Part shown: positions 1-10,120 of the stretch, one piece after another
Layout of the letters: each line of letters begins with the position of its first letter
Numbering within the stretch: position 1 is the stretch's first letter
Source of the DNA: Deroplatys truncata
Lineage: Eukaryota; Arthropoda; Insecta; Mantodea; Mantidae
Reading direction: 5' to 3'
Assembly (NCBI GenBank): GCA_030765065.1
Contig: CM060985.1
Location: 5,270,001-5,334,000 of the forward strand
DNA: 64,000 bases
Notes under the pieces: model-generated
What the model was told of the DNA's origin: nothing
Seen by the model: only the letters and a program-made list of their open reading frames with translations
The model's database searches: none
Program-made: the position numbers and the translations under genes

Positions 1-663
1 CCTTATGTACAATGCCTTTAATGTAAAAAAACACAATACTCATTGACTACATTTGGATCAAATTTGTCTGGCCTTTTTCGGGCATGGAGATGAAGGACTC
101 TTCCATTGTGAAGATTGTTGCTTCGTTTCTGAATCGTACCCATAAATCCATGTTTCATCACCAGTAATAATTTTCTCCATAAACTGTAGGTCATTTTGTA
201 GCTGTTCTTTAAGATCTGTGCAGGCAATCACACGGCTTTCCTTTTGGTCATTTGAAAGCAGGCAGGGCACGAACTTGGCGGCAATTCTTCTCATGTCCAA
301 ATTGTCTTTCAAAATGCTTTGAACACTTCCAAAGGAGAGTCCTAATAAGTCAGAAAGTTCTCTTATTGTAATGCGCCTATCATTTAAGACCATTTCCCTC
401 ACCTGATTGATATTTTCATCAGTTTTGCTGGAACAGGGTCGCCCCGAACGATCTGCATCTTCAACTGATGTCACACCACTTTTAAATTTCGAAAACCACT
501 CAAGTGCTTGAGTTTTGCCCATAACTTCCTCCCCATAAGCTGCTCTTAACATTTCATAGGCTTTTGTTGCAGTTTTACCGAGTTTAAAGCAAAATTTGAT
601 GTTCGTTGTTTGTTCTTCGTAATCTGATATTTTTGCTACGCGGAAAAATCGCAGCATGTGCAA
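1..663 (-). pseudogene. mariner-family transposase, N-terminal half, broken
   Basis: A minus-strand frame of 201 codons (663 down to 58) reads as the N-terminal half of a mariner transposase, the cut-and-paste enzyme of Tc1/mariner DNA transposons. Visible are a first helix-turn-helix region (about residues 23-62, with EWFSKFKSG at 55-63), a linker with DRSGRP (71-76), a second helix-turn-helix (about 98-118, IRELSDLLGLSFGSVQSIL), and the first catalytic aspartate in GDETWIYGYD (D169). Full mariner transposases are about 345 residues. Here a TGA stops the frame at 58-60, and mariner-like coding sense seems to continue in another frame over about 1-45, so there is a frameshift or nonsense lesion before the window edge. 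The second and third catalytic acids would lie beyond position 1. The family call is firm; activity is very unlikely from this copy. No terminal inverted repeat could be identified on the right side. Confidence 0.85.
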
Positions 664-836
664 AACACGTGTTCACTTCAGAGCGTCTACCTCATCACGG
701 TATGGTCACAGGAAGTGGCGTGACCTCTCATTTTTATCGGGAAGGAACGCTGCATGTACAATCCGGGTAAGGATTAAAGAAATCTGAGCGTCAGCATTGT
801 TGTGAAGCCATTCTGGAAACTTTGTGATCACACCTC

Positions 837-871
837 GTATACGAGTGGAAACACGTGTTATACTCGTATAC
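837..871. repeat. 35-bp near-perfect palindrome
   Basis: The arms GTATACGAGT and ACTCGTATAC flank a central AACACGTGTT (850-859), with only a short mismatched patch between arm and centre. The perfect 12-bp palindrome CTCGTATACGAG (835-846) overlaps the left arm. The same decamer AACACGTGTT also occurs at 664-673, beside the presumed start of the transposase reading frame. The symmetry is read directly from the sequence. Whether it is a protein-binding site (CACGTG is an E-box core), a transposon end, or chance is not known. Confidence 0.6.
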
Positions 872-2849
872 AAAATTTTAAAACTGGGCCCCAAATTTGA
901 ACCTCATTTATTTTGAGGAGCAAAGACTTCAATTCAAGAAGTAAAACAAAACAGAAAATAATATATCTATGCCCTGAAAATTTCAGTAAATTGTAAGCAA
1001 TAGGAAAATGTTTTCCAGTTTACTCGAATTTCCTTTAAGTTAAAAGGGCATTTATTAATTATCAAAGTGAGGCAGAATAGAGAACCTGGTGTGTACAATA
1101 AGTTTCTGTTAGTAACGATGTCGTATATATACAAGTGTAGGCAGTAGTTGCTCTGTTAACACGCATATCCCTATTCCAAACATCTGCTGTGTGGTGTAAT
1201 GCTTTGTGCTTGCGTTTGCCTTGCGAGAGACGAGTGTTCGATTCCAACTACGTTATTCAGGCTTAAATGGATTAAATGTATTTTTAATTATTTTCTTCCC
1301 GGATGAAAGGCATAGCTAATCTTTATTTTTAAATTTATTGTCATGAAATGATACTTTTTGGGACGTTGCAAGTCTAGAAATACCAGCTTGTCTCGATATC
1401 CCTTTAGATGTGTTTACAAATTAAAGCAATACAAAAGCTAACAGATAAATAAAACCTTGAGAAATCTCATAGATTTATAAAACGTTCTATCACACAACGG
1501 GTAGACAAAGGTTGGTAGTATTTAAATGATGAGAGAAGAAGTGAATATTCATGGATGTAATGTCTGCCAGAAATGCAGGACTTTAAGAAATGTGTACTAA
1601 ATAGGAGTTGAAATCGGAAGCTAACTTATAACCTTATTAAGCTTGGTTGAATGTTGTTTTTATAAGATATACACACGTTATAATGTCGCTTTGCATGGCC
1701 TCCTGATGATAACTAAAACGATGAAGGTATGGAAGCGACGACAATGACCATGACATATGGATACCGTATAATTTAATACACGCGTGACACTGGCACGCAG
1801 TTTATGGCGGCAAACACATGGCACTGTCAGCAGAAAAGAAATATTAAAATGGTTAATGTTTAATATCGTAAGCTATACCTACCGCGAGTAACAGTCACGT
1901 GGCTTTTGTAATAGGAGGTTGAGAAAACGGCTAACTGCTTATGAAAGAATACAGATTGTAGAGTTGCAAAGCCATCCAGTTCTCTCTTCAAACTTCGTGC
2001 TTCCTTTCCCGCCACTACATATGTGTCCACGAAATAATCAGCTCCACTTTCTTGTCAGTGGAAGACCGCGGTTCAGTTTTGTAAGAAACACAACTACAAT
2101 TAAAATGTTTAACCTAACGTTAGAGCTGTCAGGTGTATTACTGGCATACAATTAATTGATTTCCTTTATTTTTTATTGATTTGTTTTACTGAATGCATGC
2201 AAAATAATTTTAACAATTGCGATGTTAAACTCCACGACGTCATTAGTTTGTAGTACAAAGAAACGTGAGGGAAATAGAATTGGTTTCGACCGGTAGCAAC
2301 AACACTTGTACGGATTCGGGGTACGGCCACGTGGATGTTTGGTAGTAAACAACAAACTTGTTAGTTATTTGTTTAAACTTGAATTGTAAGAACTTGAATT
2401 GTTCTCAAGGACCTGACAATACCACCCTTCTGGAGAACTCTCGTGTTACTGCGTTTTTTATTCCGACTTCCCAAAAGGATCACCCAGATTATAGTCGTGA
2501 CGATCACATTAAACAACCTGACGTGCTTCAATCACACGACTTTCTCTACACATTTTCATAGGTATTGTGGGCAGAGCTGCTTGCGCCAGGTAGTGTTTGG
2601 TCGAAGAGAGGGAGGAGAGATGCTCTTCAGCTTATCGAACTATCCGGAAGTCCTATCGGGACGCGAGTAGAAATCTCCAGAATTCCCCTGCCATTTTGTC
2701 AGTGTTTGAACCTTCTAGAAGATGCCGTTGGGAAGGCTGACCGCTCTCTCTGCTTTCCAATCAGTTCTGTTCTGCTTAACGCTTGTCTACGCGAGCGGAG
2801 AAGAGGGTCCCTCTTTGAACAGCATACTTCAAAAACGAAATGTTGGTGG
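872..2849. other. A+T-rich DNA without recognisable gene
   Basis: This stretch has only short frames with no protein family I recognise. It becomes less A+T-rich around 2560-2830. A frame at 2722-2931 begins with a hydrophobic, signal-peptide-like segment but runs directly into dispersed repeat DNA. No RNA gene, tandem repeat or clear transposon end was seen. Confidence 0.4.
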
Positions 2850-3145
2850 AAGTGACTTGAGGACCTTTCAACAAAATCTCCCCGTCCCAAAGTACCGTTT
2901 ACGGGGAAATACTCAGTTATTATTTAATTAAAATACCACATGTTTACAATAATTGCCTGATTAATAAAACGCATATCTCGAGCTTTTTGAAAGCTTCTTG
3001 TATAGCTGCTAAACCATAAACGACAAGCAAAATACTTGTAGAACCAACAATCCATTTCAAATAACTTTTTGTGGCATAAACCATTTCCAAGATATCCGCT
3101 ATTATTGGTTTGAATATTGCAATAGTTAATGACACATTGTTGCAG
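2850..3145 (+). repeat. dispersed repeat family A, copy 1 (partial)
   Basis: This is a diverged partial copy of a family defined by the better-preserved copy at 8215-8975. Shared landmarks, in order, are an AAAATC(T/C)CCCC run followed by a TACC(G/C) motif, a segment close to TAAAATACCACAT, then TGGCATAAACCATTTCCAAG and the TTATT(A)GGTT motif. No coding capacity is evident. The family is probably a non-autonomous transposable element, but the ends are not defined. Confidence 0.55.
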
Positions 3146-3424
3146 TCTTATTTTACGCTTATTCGGTATAATGTTGCGAGAATGTGACCCACAATGGTAA
3201 AGGGCAAGTTCGGGAAGCAACATGTTCCTGTCTTCTACTGACATTATGTTACATTCTCATGGATTTCTCTACCCCCTAGCGTCCTTCACATTAATCAAGA
3301 TAAATGTTTACAGTTTCATTACACAAGGCACAAGGAGGATACAGGATCGCTATTCCGTGCCCTATCCACGACATCAAGAGGCAGCACGGATCCTGGAAAG
3401 TTGTGTGCAGTGAGTCATTCATCA

Positions 3425-3592
3425 ACATTCCACGTATATGGTATTTTAATGCACATCGTTAGAGCCACATTTGAGAAAACAAAAATTTCGAAAAATGTCC
3501 CATGTAAAGGGCAGCTGGGGTGGGAGGAATTTCCTTGAAAATGTTCGTGTCGCATCCTTGGAAGATACCGAACTTAAAATACCAAATGCATG
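3425..3592 (-). repeat. dispersed repeat family A, copy 2 (partial, inverted)
   Basis: It carries the family landmarks in reverse order: TATTTTAAT, a TTTCGAAAAATGTCCCATGT segment, then GGGGTGGGAGGAATTTCC and a GTGTCGCATCCTTGGAAG segment. These are the complement of the landmarks in the plus-oriented copies. It lies about 280 bp from copy 1 in the opposite orientation, directly before the fold-back element. Confidence 0.6.
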
Positions 3593-3617
3593 GCGAGGAT
3601 AATGGTCAAGGACCAAT

Positions 3618-5030
3618 TAGCCAGGCGATTGTAATGCTGCGTACACTCGCTTACATTTATGCCGTCCTCGCAGCTTTGGGGGGCATTCTACTGGCCTTGA
3701 GCACGTATAGCAAGGAGGAGGTGCGTGTATTTGTTTACTATTTCGCGCATGCAGTAGCGTCCTGCTTTACGTGGGCAATTCCATGTTATTCGCATATCAA
3801 GTTATAACTTCATCACTTACATATTTAAATATACAACTATATAAAATCCTGTTTTGCACAATATCTCTATGAAAAAGTGTTTTAAAGGCAATATAATGTA
3901 CAACTTAAGCGAATTATACTTTTCACTCTCATAAAGGACACATTTACTAGACATTATTTTAATGTGTCCAATACCTGGTTTAGCAGCCTAGGCACTGAAT
4001 TAGAACACTCATCAAATGTTGGAACATACGCGTTTAGAGTTCTTCCACCTCCTAGGCGATTACGTGCACAGGTGGCTAACTCAGGCATTGGATAACATTT
4101 AGGCTGAACAATAATTAAAATGTGTCCTCTTTGAGAGCAATAAGTATATCTTACTTCAGTTTTACATAATATTGCCGTTAAAACACTTTTTCATGGAGAA
4201 ATTGTACAAAACATGGTTTTATTTAGTTGTATATTTAGGCTGAACAATAATTAAAATAATGTGTGTAGTAAATGAGTCCTCTTTGAGAGCAATAAGTATA
4301 TCTTACTTCAGTTTTACATAATATTGCCGTTAAAACACTTTTTCATGGAGAAATTGTACAAAACATGGTTTTATTTAGTTGTATATTTAGGCTGAACAAT
4401 AATTAAAATAATGTGTGTAGTAAATGAGTCCTCTTTGAGAGCAATAAGTATATCTTACTTCAGTTTTACATAATATTGCCGTTAAAACACTTTTTCATGG
4501 AGAAATTGTACAAAACATGGTTTTATTTAGTTGTATATTTAGGCTGAACAATAATTAAAATAATGTGTGTAGTAAATGAGTCCTCTTTGAGAGCAATAAG
4601 TATATCTTACTTCAGTTTTACATAATATTGCCGTTAAAACACTTTTTCATGGAGAAATTGTACAAAACATGGTTTTATTTAGTTGTATATTTAGGCTGAA
4701 CAATAATTAAAATAATGTGTGTAGTAAATGAGTCCTCTTTGAGAGCAATAAGTATATCTTACTTCAGTTTTACATAATATTGCCGTTAAATCACTTTTTC
4801 ATGGAGAAATTGTACAAAACATGGTTGTATTTTATTTTAACATAAGTAATGACGAGTCTATTGCTCGAAGTTATGTAGAACTGTGCACGTAAAACAGGAC
4901 GCCACAGATACACACACCCCATCCTTGCTATACATACTCACCTGTGAAGGCCAGCAGAATGCCTCTCAAAGCTGCAGGCGCATCATAAATGGAAGCGAGT
5001 GTACAAAGACTTATCTAGATAGGCCAGTTA
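3618..5030. mobile_element. fold-back (long inverted-repeat) element
   Basis: The left arm (about 3618-3990) is the approximate reverse complement of the right arm (about 4065-5030) once four extra tandem copies in the right arm are discounted. Matching landmarks include ACACTCGCTT near 3645 against AAGCGAGTGT near 4992, the GTATAGCAAGGA motif at 3704 against its complement near 4922, TTTTACGTG against CACGTAAAA, and ATGAAAAAGTGTTTTAA at 3869 against its complement near 4180. The loop is about 75 bp (3990-4065). The arms are diverged by substitutions and small indels, so the element is old. No transposase is encoded. A MITE or foldback-type non-autonomous element is the likeliest identity; no target-site duplication was identified. 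Confidence 0.7.
4101..4835. repeat. 152-bp tandem array inside the right arm of the fold-back element
   Basis: AGGCTGAACAATAATTAAAA starts at 4101, 4237, 4389, 4541 and 4693. The last three spacings are exactly 152 bp; the first is 136 bp because that unit lacks a short segment (ATGTGTGTAGTAAATG type) present in the others. Units 2-5 are almost identical to each other, with one visible T/A change in the last unit. The unit also corresponds, inverted and diverged, to 3828-3966 of the left arm. The array therefore arose by recent amplification of one arm of the inverted repeat. Confidence 0.9.
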
Positions 5031-5334
5031 GGGGTAGCGGAAGCTTATGAAACCTGCAGGGTAGATTATAATTTTTGTGAGATACTAAAACCCAAGAGTG
5101 TCACGGTTTTTCAAAATCGTACCAAAAAAAAAAAACTCTTTCATGACTAAGTTCAGCGAAATAAGAGTTAAGTTTCGTGATGTACAGGCCACGGGTTCCG
5201 ATGCATCATGGGTCGAAGATTATGAAAATGTATATTGATTAGGTCATTTTATGCTAGTTTCTGATTTAGAGAACTTTTACCGAGTTTACATTGCTCCTTG
5301 CGTCTTCATATGGCATTTTTGTTGCATTTACATT
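5031..5334. other. A+T-rich spacer without recognisable features
   Basis: Contains an A homopolymer near 5125-5135 and no gene-like frame. It separates the fold-back element from the SINE copy that starts at 5347. Confidence 0.4.
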
Positions 5335-5346
5335 GATAAGTTTTCA

Positions 5347-5610
5347 TTCATTCATTCATTATCTGTTTACCCACCTCTTATGTAGGACTTACACCCCCCA
5401 GGACTTACAAGCGGGTGCCTGGGGTCAGAGGCCCGTCGAGGAGCAGACACTCATGGATCAGACAGAGCATCCAGGATCCAGGAGAACCCGGAGAAAACCC
5501 GCCCAGACGCCGCTTCGTCCACCACAAATCCCATATTCAGGTCCCTGGGATTGAACCCGGGCCGCCTAGATGTGAGGCGAGCGGTCTAACCACTCGGCCA
5601 CGGCGCCGCC
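5347..5610 (-). mobile_element. tRNA-derived SINE, copy 1 (internally deleted)
   Basis: Read on the minus strand, the element starts with a tRNA-like head (GGCGCCGTGGCCGAGTGG) holding a box A match (TGGCCGAGTGG) and a box B match (GGTTCAATCCC). It continues through a unique body and ends in an (AATG)n tail (5347-5361 on the plus strand). The 12-bp duplication GATAAGTTTTCA flanks it at 5335-5346 and 5611-5622, the signature of LINE-assisted retrotransposition. Compared with the copy at 12138 it lacks about 120 bp from the middle of the body. SINEs are transcribed by RNA polymerase III from the internal boxes and encode no protein. Translated frames through this region are spurious. Confidence 0.92.
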
Positions 5611-5622
5611 GATAAGTTTTCA

Positions 5623-6367
5623 AACATCAGAAATTTCGCTGTTTAATGGCTTGCCTGGAAAGGGTGGCTATTGAAATCGTGTCCCAAACCAGGATGATAC
5701 AAGACAGTTGATGCTACAGCTTTGCAACACCTGCTACAAAAAACAATTTTCTTAATTTTGTTTTCACATTATGTATACACTTCTTCATTAATTTCCTAAA
5801 TTATAGAATCATTATGATGTATAGGAGTTTTGCTCACGTATACATTAACTGCAATAAATGTAGATAGTTAATTAAACGCGGTCCCTGGTGAGAATGACGT
5901 ACAGAAATGTAAAGCTATCAGGCTGATGGACTGAAACACCTTAAATAACGGCTTCAATTGCCACAAAAGCTGCAGCTCAAGGACGATTTAACCATAAAAC
6001 TGATTCGAAGGTTAAGACGGATATTGGACACATAATTACGTCAAGGCGACATTCACATCTCCTGTACTTGCACATAATTTGTTTGAAATGATGTAATACT
6101 CTCACGTCCAGTCTTGAGGCCGACAAAACTTCTAGCAGCCAACTTAATGGACATAACATTCTCTTCTTCAAATCTTTGATTTTATTAGTTTTACAATGTT
6201 TTGAATATTGCACCGATTTTATATGCACTTAGTAGTGCAATGTTTGATGTACCTACACTACCTGATATGTTCATCGACGTGTGATGGAAAAATAATTCTG
6301 TAAACACCACAAACAAAAAAAACTGAAGAATTCTCAATCACGTACTAGCTATAACGTAGAGCAGATA
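5623..6367. other. no recognisable gene
   Basis: A+T-rich sequence between the SINE and the next dispersed repeat. Only short frames occur, and no tandem repeat, RNA gene or transposon protein was recognised. Confidence 0.4.
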
Positions 6368-7200
6368 TTGCATTCCACCCAAAATTTCGACACACAGTTA
6401 CATGTTTTGAGGTCCCTGTCCGTGTTTGTGTCTATCAACAGGATAACTCATAAACGGAAAGTCGGATAAACACCAAACTTGATATTTAATCTTCCAGAGG
6501 TGCCACACGAACATTTTCATGCCATTTGCTGGAATCTAACGATTTTGATTAAAACACCGCATATTAAATACATTTATATGACAAATAAAATGTGTATGTT
6601 GAATTTTCTGGGAATAGCCTGTGATATCCTCTTCATTCGGAAGGAATTTTGTATAATCTTCTAAAAGTGGTAAACGTTAAGCGATGTAGGAAAACGTACT
6701 ATACAATTTGTGGCATTACCCACTTCCGAGATAGGTATCGGTTATTAAAGGTTCGAATTGTTCATTTCCTGGCCGTTCTCTTAAAATGCTGTACGTTGTT
6801 TGTCGCGATGGCAGTTTAAGGTCGGCGTATATTGTCCACTTGTTCCGTTTCTACGCCGCCTTTCCTACCAACTACTGCCTATGGCAGTATTCGCTTGTGT
6901 TGGCTTTCTACTAAAATAGACTCTGGGGAGGATAGGCAATAATGTTGGCTAGAGACCCACCCCAGCCGGGAGTCGAACCCGGGGCCTCACACAGCGGACT
7001 AAGCTACGGTTCCTTTTCTATCTATAACGAAATGTGTAATGTAGCTATTTCTGTAAACGTTTATTTGGATTAAAATGTAGTGGATACAAAAATAAACTTG
7101 AGTAAGAATAATTTGTATACTCACCATTAAAGGATATAGGGTAGAGAAAGTGGTGTGAAAGTATCACATGAGAGATTTTTGCAAGATATTGAAAGCTACG
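6368..7200 (+). repeat. dispersed repeat family A, copy 3, interrupted by a SINE
   Basis: The copy starts near CATTCCACCCAAAATTTCG and continues through the AAAGTCGGATAAACACCAAA motif, TGACAAATAAAATGTGTATG, GTGGTAAACGTTAAG and TTTGTCGCGATGGCA. It resumes after the SINE insertion at TCTATAACGAAATGTGTAAT (about 7019). The order matches the copy at 8215-8975. About 60 bp present in that copy at the insertion point are absent here. Confidence 0.65.
6812..7013 (-). mobile_element. second tRNA-derived SINE (different head)
   Basis: On the minus strand a tRNA-like head begins near 7013 (GGAACCGTAGCTTAGTCCGC) and has a strong T-arm with box B (GGGTTCGACTCCCGG, complement of 6964-6978). The D-arm side is present, but the anticodon region is shortened, so this is not a functional tRNA gene. 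The body extends to about 6812 and interrupts a dispersed repeat, which fixes its approximate limits. No clear target-site duplication or simple tail was seen, so the ends are approximate. Confidence 0.6.
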
Positions 7201-7394
7201 AAACAAGTAAACTGTAATGCCATGCTGGCTACTAGAATTTTTAAAACCCTATAGGAATACTTTTGTCCGCTCCTGTACTAAAATTATGAAATTAGATGAC
7301 GTTCTCTGTGTCAGCTATTGCAGTCTATCGAAATATAACAATAATTATTCTTCTGTCTGCTTCATGTTAATGGAAATAAACGTTGTACGAAGCG

Positions 7395-7965
7395 ATCTAC
7401 TTCATTTCATTCGAGATACGTAAACCTTTACAGAAACAGCTACATGTCGTTATAGAGAACGGCGATAGTCAAATGTTTAACAACTGAACGCTATATGCTG
7501 GCCATGACATCGCGAGAAACAACTGAACGCTATATGCTGGCTCCATGACATCGCGAGAAACAAACAATGGCTAAGTATTGAACATTTCGAGCTATTAATA
7601 ACGGAATGCCAAAAAAATGTTTTTGAAATAAATTGTATGTTTTAAAGAGATGTACATTTCTTGCGTTTTCGTCTATCACATAGCATGTACCAGTTATACA
7701 GGAATGAAGAGCACTTCACAGAGAATTCAAGATACACATTTTATTTGTCAAATATCTTTAATGTATGGTACTTTAATAAAAATCATTAAAGCCATTTTTT
7801 ATAAAATAAAAACTTTCGAAAAATCTTCCTTGTAAAGGGTAATTTGGGGTGGGGGATTTTGTTGAAAATGTTCGTCACATCTTTGGAGGTGCTCAACTTA
7901 GTTTTGTGTTTATTTGCGGTGAAATAAAATACTTGCTCTAGCTGCAAGTACGTAGTAGAGAAGGG
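7395..7965 (-). repeat. dispersed repeat family A, copy 4 (inverted)
   Basis: This is the family in reverse orientation. GTAAACCTTTACAGAAACAG and TTATAGAGAAC come first, then ACATCGCGAGAAAC, ACCAGTTATAC, TTTTATTTGTCAAATATCTT and GGGGTGGGGGATTTTG. With copy 3 it forms a tail-to-tail inverted pair about 200 bp apart. It also contains a local 39-bp direct duplication (7481-7519 and 7520-7560) around CAACTGAACGCTATATGCTG. Confidence 0.65.
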
Positions 7966-8214
7966 CATGTGAGATACTTTTATTAGTAACGAATGAGAAG
8001 ATTTGAAGGTGTTGCGGCCAGATCGACTTCAATATAAGCTGTGTTGACCTCCTCTAAATTGAAACAGCAGTGCTCTAGTTAACGACTTCCGTTTCCGTAC
8101 GTATATGCTTGTTATTCATTTAAACAAACTGTCAAAGTCAAGCATCATTCACCTTCTCACGCAACTGTTTCAATATTTTTAATGTTTTCAAAATGGCTTT
8201 AATTGTTACTTTCT

Positions 8215-8975
8215 CTACCGCGTACCTACCTGTATTGCATTCCGCCCAAAAATTGGATGATGAGATTTCCCGGAAATACGTGTTTTGGACTCCCCTGAAT
8301 TTGTTTAACAAAAAAAAAAGCATTTTTAGAAAAATGTCCGTGTGCATAATTCAAAAACGAAGAGTTGGATAAATACCAAAGCTGGTATTTCGGTTTAGTA
8401 CCTTCCAAAACTGCGACACGAAGATTTGAAGAAAATTCACCCAGTCCAAACTACCCCGTTATGGGTCATTTTCGAAATGTCTAATTTTCTAAAAAATATC
8501 TTTAACATTTTCGATTACAATACCATATGTCAAAGATATTTACATGACATAAAATGTAGGTATATCTTGAATTTTCTAGGAAGTCCTTTTCTTCGGGAGG
8601 ACTTTTGTATAATATTGTATAACTGGTAAACGTTAAGAGACGAAAACCTACTTCACAAAAAATGCAGATCTCTGTAAAACACACAATTTATTTCAAGGTT
8701 CGAATTATTCATTACTTGGTCCTGTCGACATTCAGTTGTTTCTCGCGATGTCATGGAAACAGTATGGAGCATATAGCGTTCAGTTGTTAAACATTTGACT
8801 ATCGCTGTTCTCTATAACGAAATATGTAATGTAGCCGTTTCTACAAAGGTTTATCTCGGTTAAAATGAAGTAGATAAGAAAAAAACGTTTAGTAAGAATA
8901 GTTTGTATAGCCACTAATGAACCATAGAGAGCAGAGAAAGTGATGTAGATATAATCACATAAGAGTTTTTTTTTT
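8215..8975 (+). repeat. dispersed repeat family A, copy 5 (best preserved)
   Basis: The reference copy of the family, about 0.75 kb. In order it has CATTCCGCCCAAAAATTGG, a TGTGCATAATTCAAAAACGA motif, CCTTCCAAAACTGCGACACG, GAAAATTCACCCAGTCC, TTACATGACATAAAATGTAG, AACTGGTAAACGTTAAGAGA, TTTCTCGCGATGTCATGG, GCATATAGCGTTCAGTTG, TCTCTATAACGAAATATG, and an end near AATCACATAAGAG. No conserved open frame runs through it, which argues for a non-coding, non-autonomous element. Confidence 0.65.
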
Positions 8976-8994
8976 TACTTTGCCTACCACTTCC

Positions 8995-9410
8995 TATAGT
9001 AAGTAGAGGAAGTATTATATTCCACCCAAAAATTCTATACACACATTTAGCTGAAAATGCAGGTTTAGAGCGCCCCTGAATTCAAGAAATCACGCGTGCG
9101 TGTGTATATGAACAACATAACAGCAATGAAACAAAGTCGGACAAATAGCAAACTGGTCATTTAGCTAAGTATCTTCCTAGATACGAAGATTTTCAAGAAA
9201 ATTCCCCCACTCCAAAGAACTATTCTATATTTCTTTTTGAATGGTTCTAAAGATTAAAATTACATACTTTAAAGAGTATTTACGTGACAAATCTTGAATT
9301 TTGTGAGAATAACCTCTGAAGTAGGTACTCTTCATTCGGAATGCCTTTTGTAGATCTCGCTAAAACATACAATTTATGTGAAATAACGGTTTGTTATTGG
9401 TCACGCAGAG
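8995..9410 (+). repeat. dispersed repeat family A, copy 6 (partial)
   Basis: It begins near TATTCCACCCAAAAATTC and shares AAAGTCGGACAAATAGCAAA, a diverged CGAAGATTTTCAAGAAAATTC motif, and TTTACGTGACAAAT. It follows copy 5 directly in the same orientation and fades before the SINE fragment at 9458. Confidence 0.55.
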
Positions 9411-9457
9411 AGTCTGCAGCGAACTCTTTCACTAAACGTTTATCTCGAAGCTTGTGG

Positions 9458-9521
9458 AATCAGAATGAAAAAGTCAGTGCCTTAGCCGGGATTTGAGTAA
9501 CAACTGAGTTACCATGGCAAG
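9458..9521 (-). mobile_element. fragment of a third tRNA-derived SINE
   Basis: On the minus strand this matches both ends of the SINE at 61696-61790: CTTGCCATGGTAACTCAGT at the head, then TCAAATCCCGGCTAAGGCA and CTTTTTCATTCTGATT. The middle of the tRNA-like head is missing. Positions 9458-9494 are the near-complement of 10084-10120, which gives a 37-bp inverted repeat about 0.6 kb apart. Confidence 0.55.
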
Positions 9522-10083
9522 ATGCCAGCCGACAATTAAATTCCCCAGGAGATCTCAAATTCATTTTGAGATGACACACTCCAATGGCGACCTACAATAT
9601 CTTAAGCGCTTTAAGGGGACTGCTACCAAAATGGCAAAAAATGTTATTTTTTCAGAAAAGCTGTTTTTAAAAGAAACAGTATCTTTGGAACAGCCAGTAA
9701 ATGTTAGCGTCTGGAATTGGTTCCCAAACTTTAAACAGCAATTTTTGTTGTTTGAGTAGATGCTTGGCACGTGGAACATATAAGTGGCATTGCTATGTCC
9801 TTTGTGATATTTTGTTCTAAGTGCAAAACAAATGTTATTTTTTCTAATAAATATGTTGGAAAACAAATGCACAAGTTTATTGCATAGGAATGCAACAACA
9901 AGCACTCCAAATTTCAGACCTATTGCAAAAAGTCTAGAAATCCTTCATTACTATGCAATTATTTACAAAAAGTATAATAAATAAACGATTGAATCTAGAG
10001 CAACATATCATGGCAGGTGCAGTTTAACCCAAACATCTAGTTAAAACTTGACACAAGTCTTGTGATTGGAATCAGAATGAAAC
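9522..10083. other. DNA between inverted SINE fragments, no recognisable gene
   Basis: Frames of 81 and 114 codons overlap here on opposite strands without any motif I recognise. The sequence ATGCAACAACAAGCA and the surroundings are A+T-rich. The interval could be the interior of a fold-back element bounded by the 37-bp inverted repeat, or merely the DNA between two independent SINE insertions. Confidence 0.35.
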
Positions 10084-10120
10084 AAATCCCGGCTATGACA
10101 TTGACTTTTTCATTCTGATT
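10084..10120 (+). mobile_element. 3' fragment of the third tRNA-derived SINE
   Basis: AAATCCCGGCTATGACATTG followed by ACTTTTTCATTCTGATT matches the 3' half of the minus-strand element at 61696-61790 and the inverse of 9458-9494. Only the T-arm onwards is present. A further GGAATCAGAATGAAAC lies just upstream at 10068-10083. Confidence 0.5.

Noticed and set aside
1919-2155. Transposase-like start (RLTAYERIQIVEL) suggesting a helix-turn-helix remnant
   Set aside because: The resemblance covers only about a dozen residues and nothing downstream supports it.
2722-2931. Possible secreted protein: frame starting with a hydrophobic, signal-peptide-like segment (LTALSAFQSVLFCLTLVYAS)
   Set aside because: It is short, runs straight into a dispersed repeat, has no clear splice donor and no similarity I recognise. 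A transcript would be needed to revive it.
9514-9905. Frames of 81 (plus) and 114 (minus) codons between the inverted SINE fragments
   Set aside because: They overlap antiparallel, include SINE-derived sequence at one end, and show no recognisable domain.
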